From: Gibbula magus
Lineage: Eukaryota; Mollusca; Gastropoda; Trochida; Trochidae
Reading direction: 5' to 3'
Length of the DNA: 64,000 nt
Assembly (NCBI GenBank): GCA_936450465.1
Contig: OW388291.1
Span: 76,532,436-76,596,435, forward strand
The translations under genes were made by a program, and so were the position numbers. The notes under the pieces were generated by a model, which worked only from the letters and a program-made list of their open reading frames with translations, made no database searches and was not told where the DNA came from. Shown here in pieces: positions 61,367 through 64,000 of this stretch (its first letter is position 1; each line of letters starts with the position of its first letter).

Positions 61367-62056
61367 AATTCCTCTAGCGCTCGCCACACAATAAGTTCGC
61401 TGCGTGCCAATCGAGGCGTGGCGTATATAATTCCGAGAATCGAGCATTTCGGATAAGGTGTCTGACGCTTCGGTTTTACGGTATATACCTATGATTAAAC
61501 AGATGACTTGGATTTCTTTCAGCCAATAAATTCTCCTGATATCAGAGTAATAACATGTCCAACTCATTCTTGAGGAACCGGTTATATCGTTTTATGATGC
61601 AAAAACGCGAAGTGATCGGTCTCGGTCTCGCGTTGATACGATACTTTAAAGACATGCCAGATTACATAATATTTGACTGAAATACACAGGTAGGTGAACT
61701 AACTTTCGGTATGCAGCTGTTTTCCTGAGGAATATGTTTACATGGTGTGCCAAACAGCTGCCGTGTATTTGAGTCGAAATTTCTCATAAACTGAAGTCTT
61801 CGGGAATTGCAATTACGGCGCACAATTGACTGCCATGCATTGTAGGTATGCATGACTGGCCCGATACGATTGTAGTCAATCCATCGGAAGGCGGGCACAG
61901 TAAGACAAACTATCAGCCTTCAGAACGCCGAGTAACTCGTCACTCGTTACTCTGCCACCTTGATTATTTACATAGCCCACTGCAGTGGTGTTGTCAATCT
62001 CAAGTCTAACATGTATCTCTGTCATGTTTGTGCAGAAAGACTGCACAGTGAATCTG

Positions 62057-62209
62057 CAGGGGTGTGTATCGCTTAGAAACAGCGTTTAAAAGACATATAC
62101 CCATATACTATAGACCCAACACTATTACTATATATAAAAGGAAATCTTTTTTTATATAGTAACTAATAGGGTTGGGTCTATCGCTGTTTCTAAGCGATAC
62201 ACGCCCCTG
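62057..62209. mobile_element. hAT-like fold-back MITE
   Basis: Its 28-bp ends, starting CAGGGGTGTGTATCGCTTAG, are inverted repeats with one mismatch. Flanking 8-mers TGAATCTG and TGAATCCA match at six positions, suggesting a worn hAT duplication. A second inner pair (AGACCCAACACTATT with AATAGGGTTGGGTCT) lies inside. Confidence 0.82.
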
Positions 62210-64000
62210 TGAATCCATCGCCATTGGGCTTGATGCGGACCATTTGGTTCAGTATTTACAAAGGCGCTGTAGCACTGTGAACACATTAGTAGTATAGAAG
62301 GGGGGAGCACATACTCCTTAACCGGATCCAAACCGGATCAGCGTTAATGTATGCAGCGTAGCTCATTAATAGGCTAATGTATGCATGACGTCACGGGTCA
62401 GAAAGGTCGAGGAATCATTAGTCTATCCAATGCAAGGATGCTTTTGAACCTATCCATGAACATTAACGAGAACAATGGTCTTTTATAACACTACCCATCA
62501 AGTAATGAAGACCAGTCGAACGAGTTTATAGTTTGGCGCAAAAAAACTATTTGTAGGTATGACGTGTCATGAGCCATCGCACCGTAGCGCGCCTGTATTT
62601 ACCATATCGCCGAACAAATACATTTAAGCCCGTTCTGACCTACTGGACATGAATGGATTGTTTATTCTGTCAACAGAGGCGAGCTAAAAACCGAGACATT
62701 ATAAGCGTCTATCAAAACACCGTAGTCTTAATGTGTTGACGCGTCTATCTCGTATTAGATACATGTTTTAGCATTAAATTCATTCGCTTACCCAGTTCAT
62801 TCAGACATGACCAGCATTGCATTACATTCGTGTTTAAATTGTTACAGGTTTAACCTCGTTGATGCTACATATATTTTAGGTTTTAAATTCAGTTTAATAT
62901 ATAAAGCAGTTCTTAACTTACTAAGCTTTAAATATTTCATTTGAGTTATATTCACACTGATGATATGTTAAAGACATAAGACCTCGATTTTGAGTCCAGG
63001 TCGTATTTTCTCCAAAATAAAAAAGACGGTATTCTTAAAATATAGCCGTGTTCTGTCACGTATGGCTTCACAGGTGAAAAGGCATAGGGAGTATCTATTG
63101 ATTGAATGTTTGCCCATATACAAAGGCCATGTCCTGACCTACTCCACAACAATGAAGTTTTAGTCTGTAAACATGTTTTCGGACGTAGATGTCGCCTTTA
63201 ACATGGCGATAAAATATAGGTCATTTCTTCTAACATAATATTCTCGTTCAGTAAATTCAATATAGAAAGAATCTCCCCATATGCTATGGTTTTATCACTG
63301 TAGATGTAGACTTGCTCAAGATAGTGAACGGAATTAAGTCAAGGGGATAATACAGGCTATATATTTTTATCAGTGAATATCCTTATCATAAGGTGTCATT
63401 GAGACATCATGAATTGTGTTGTGCTTTCATATATATCGTGTTTAACATTAGGAGTTTATGAAACGTTTGATTGGATGGAGCATAGATCATATACAAGTGT
63501 AGATAGTCTAGTAGTCTACTAACCGTCACGTAGCAATAAGAAATGTGATGCGGTTTAATAATAATAATAATATAGGTAGTTATTACTGATATAAGGTGGA
63601 ATGAAGGCTGTCTCGTCAAAAACCTATTTTATCATCATAGAACTCAAGCATGTTCAGACCGAGACAGAAAGGTGTATGTTTTTGACGGCTTAATAACACG
63701 CTGTTTTCATAGTAAAACATCCATATATGGGCATTATACTATAGGGGTCAGAGTTCGGGTGTATTACTCATTGATGTAAACATCTAGGTTCGAGCTACAT
63801 GTAACTGGCAAGGTCTAACAGGCAAGACCTACCTACGTTAAGCAAACAATGACCAGTGAAGCTTGATACTTGAGCTGTCAATCTACCCATTATGGTTCAC
63901 ATCCCCGTTATAACACTGTTATAAACACTGGCCCATTTCGCCCTCAATATATCGCTTTTCTTTCATGTAATAGGTGCATTCGACTTACACCTTGGTCTGT
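62210..64000. other. No recognised gene in the last 1.8 kb
   Basis: Both strands were read. Small open frames (62952-63152, 63407-63619) show no signature. A short ATT-type run lies near 63557-63572. Confidence 0.4.

Overview
This window is eukaryotic, AT-rich, intron-containing and crowded with repeats. A tRNA-derived SINE with a (TGAG)n tail, many fold-back MITEs and 2A/CR1-type LINE relics suggest a mollusc, perhaps a gastropod. The taxon is an inference from repeat style; I have no database match.

The only host protein gene I can reconstruct is on the minus strand, from 14486 down to 4384. It has 12 exons encoding a 330-residue tryptophan 2,3-dioxygenase (TDO). All splice sites are GT/AG, every exon phase agrees, and the haem and substrate residues are present. 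Its introns and 3' side carry three minisatellites (52, 30 and 32 bp units) and several DNA-transposon relics. The 52-bp unit copies the gene's own exon 9 splice donor, and the 32-bp unit resembles the sequence around the stop codon. Two direct copies of a 2.3-3.7 kb segment flank the gene (1-2350 and 19804-23470).

Region by region: 1-4380 holds the first segmental copy and the 32-bp array. 4384-14486 is the TDO gene. 14735-19800 has a palindromic element, a CA-rich array and plain AT-rich sequence. 19804-23470 is the second segmental copy, carrying a 0.9 kb TIR element and a 45-bp array. 23470-29160 is mostly unannotated, with a TTAA element, a trinucleotide array and a fold-back MITE. 29251-36265 is a 7 kb minisatellite of about 171 copies of a 41-bp unit with higher-order duplications. 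37031-44711 is a set of nested and interleaved TIR elements whose ends are built from repeated short words. 46071-47441 has two MITEs. 48640-52420 has degraded coding, LINE and repeat fragments. 52600-58660 is a large composite LINE: its ORF1 (PHD finger, 12-residue repeats, SGNH esterase) is inverted relative to its ORF2 (endonuclease and reverse transcriptase), and ORF2 is broken by two younger LINE insertions. 59560-62210 has a TTAA element and three MITEs with CAGGG ends. The final 1.8 kb shows nothing I recognise.

Most long open frames here lie in tandem arrays whose period, or three times the period, keeps a frame open. They are not genes. The most novel-looking material is the group of elements with word-iterated termini and the head-to-head LINE.
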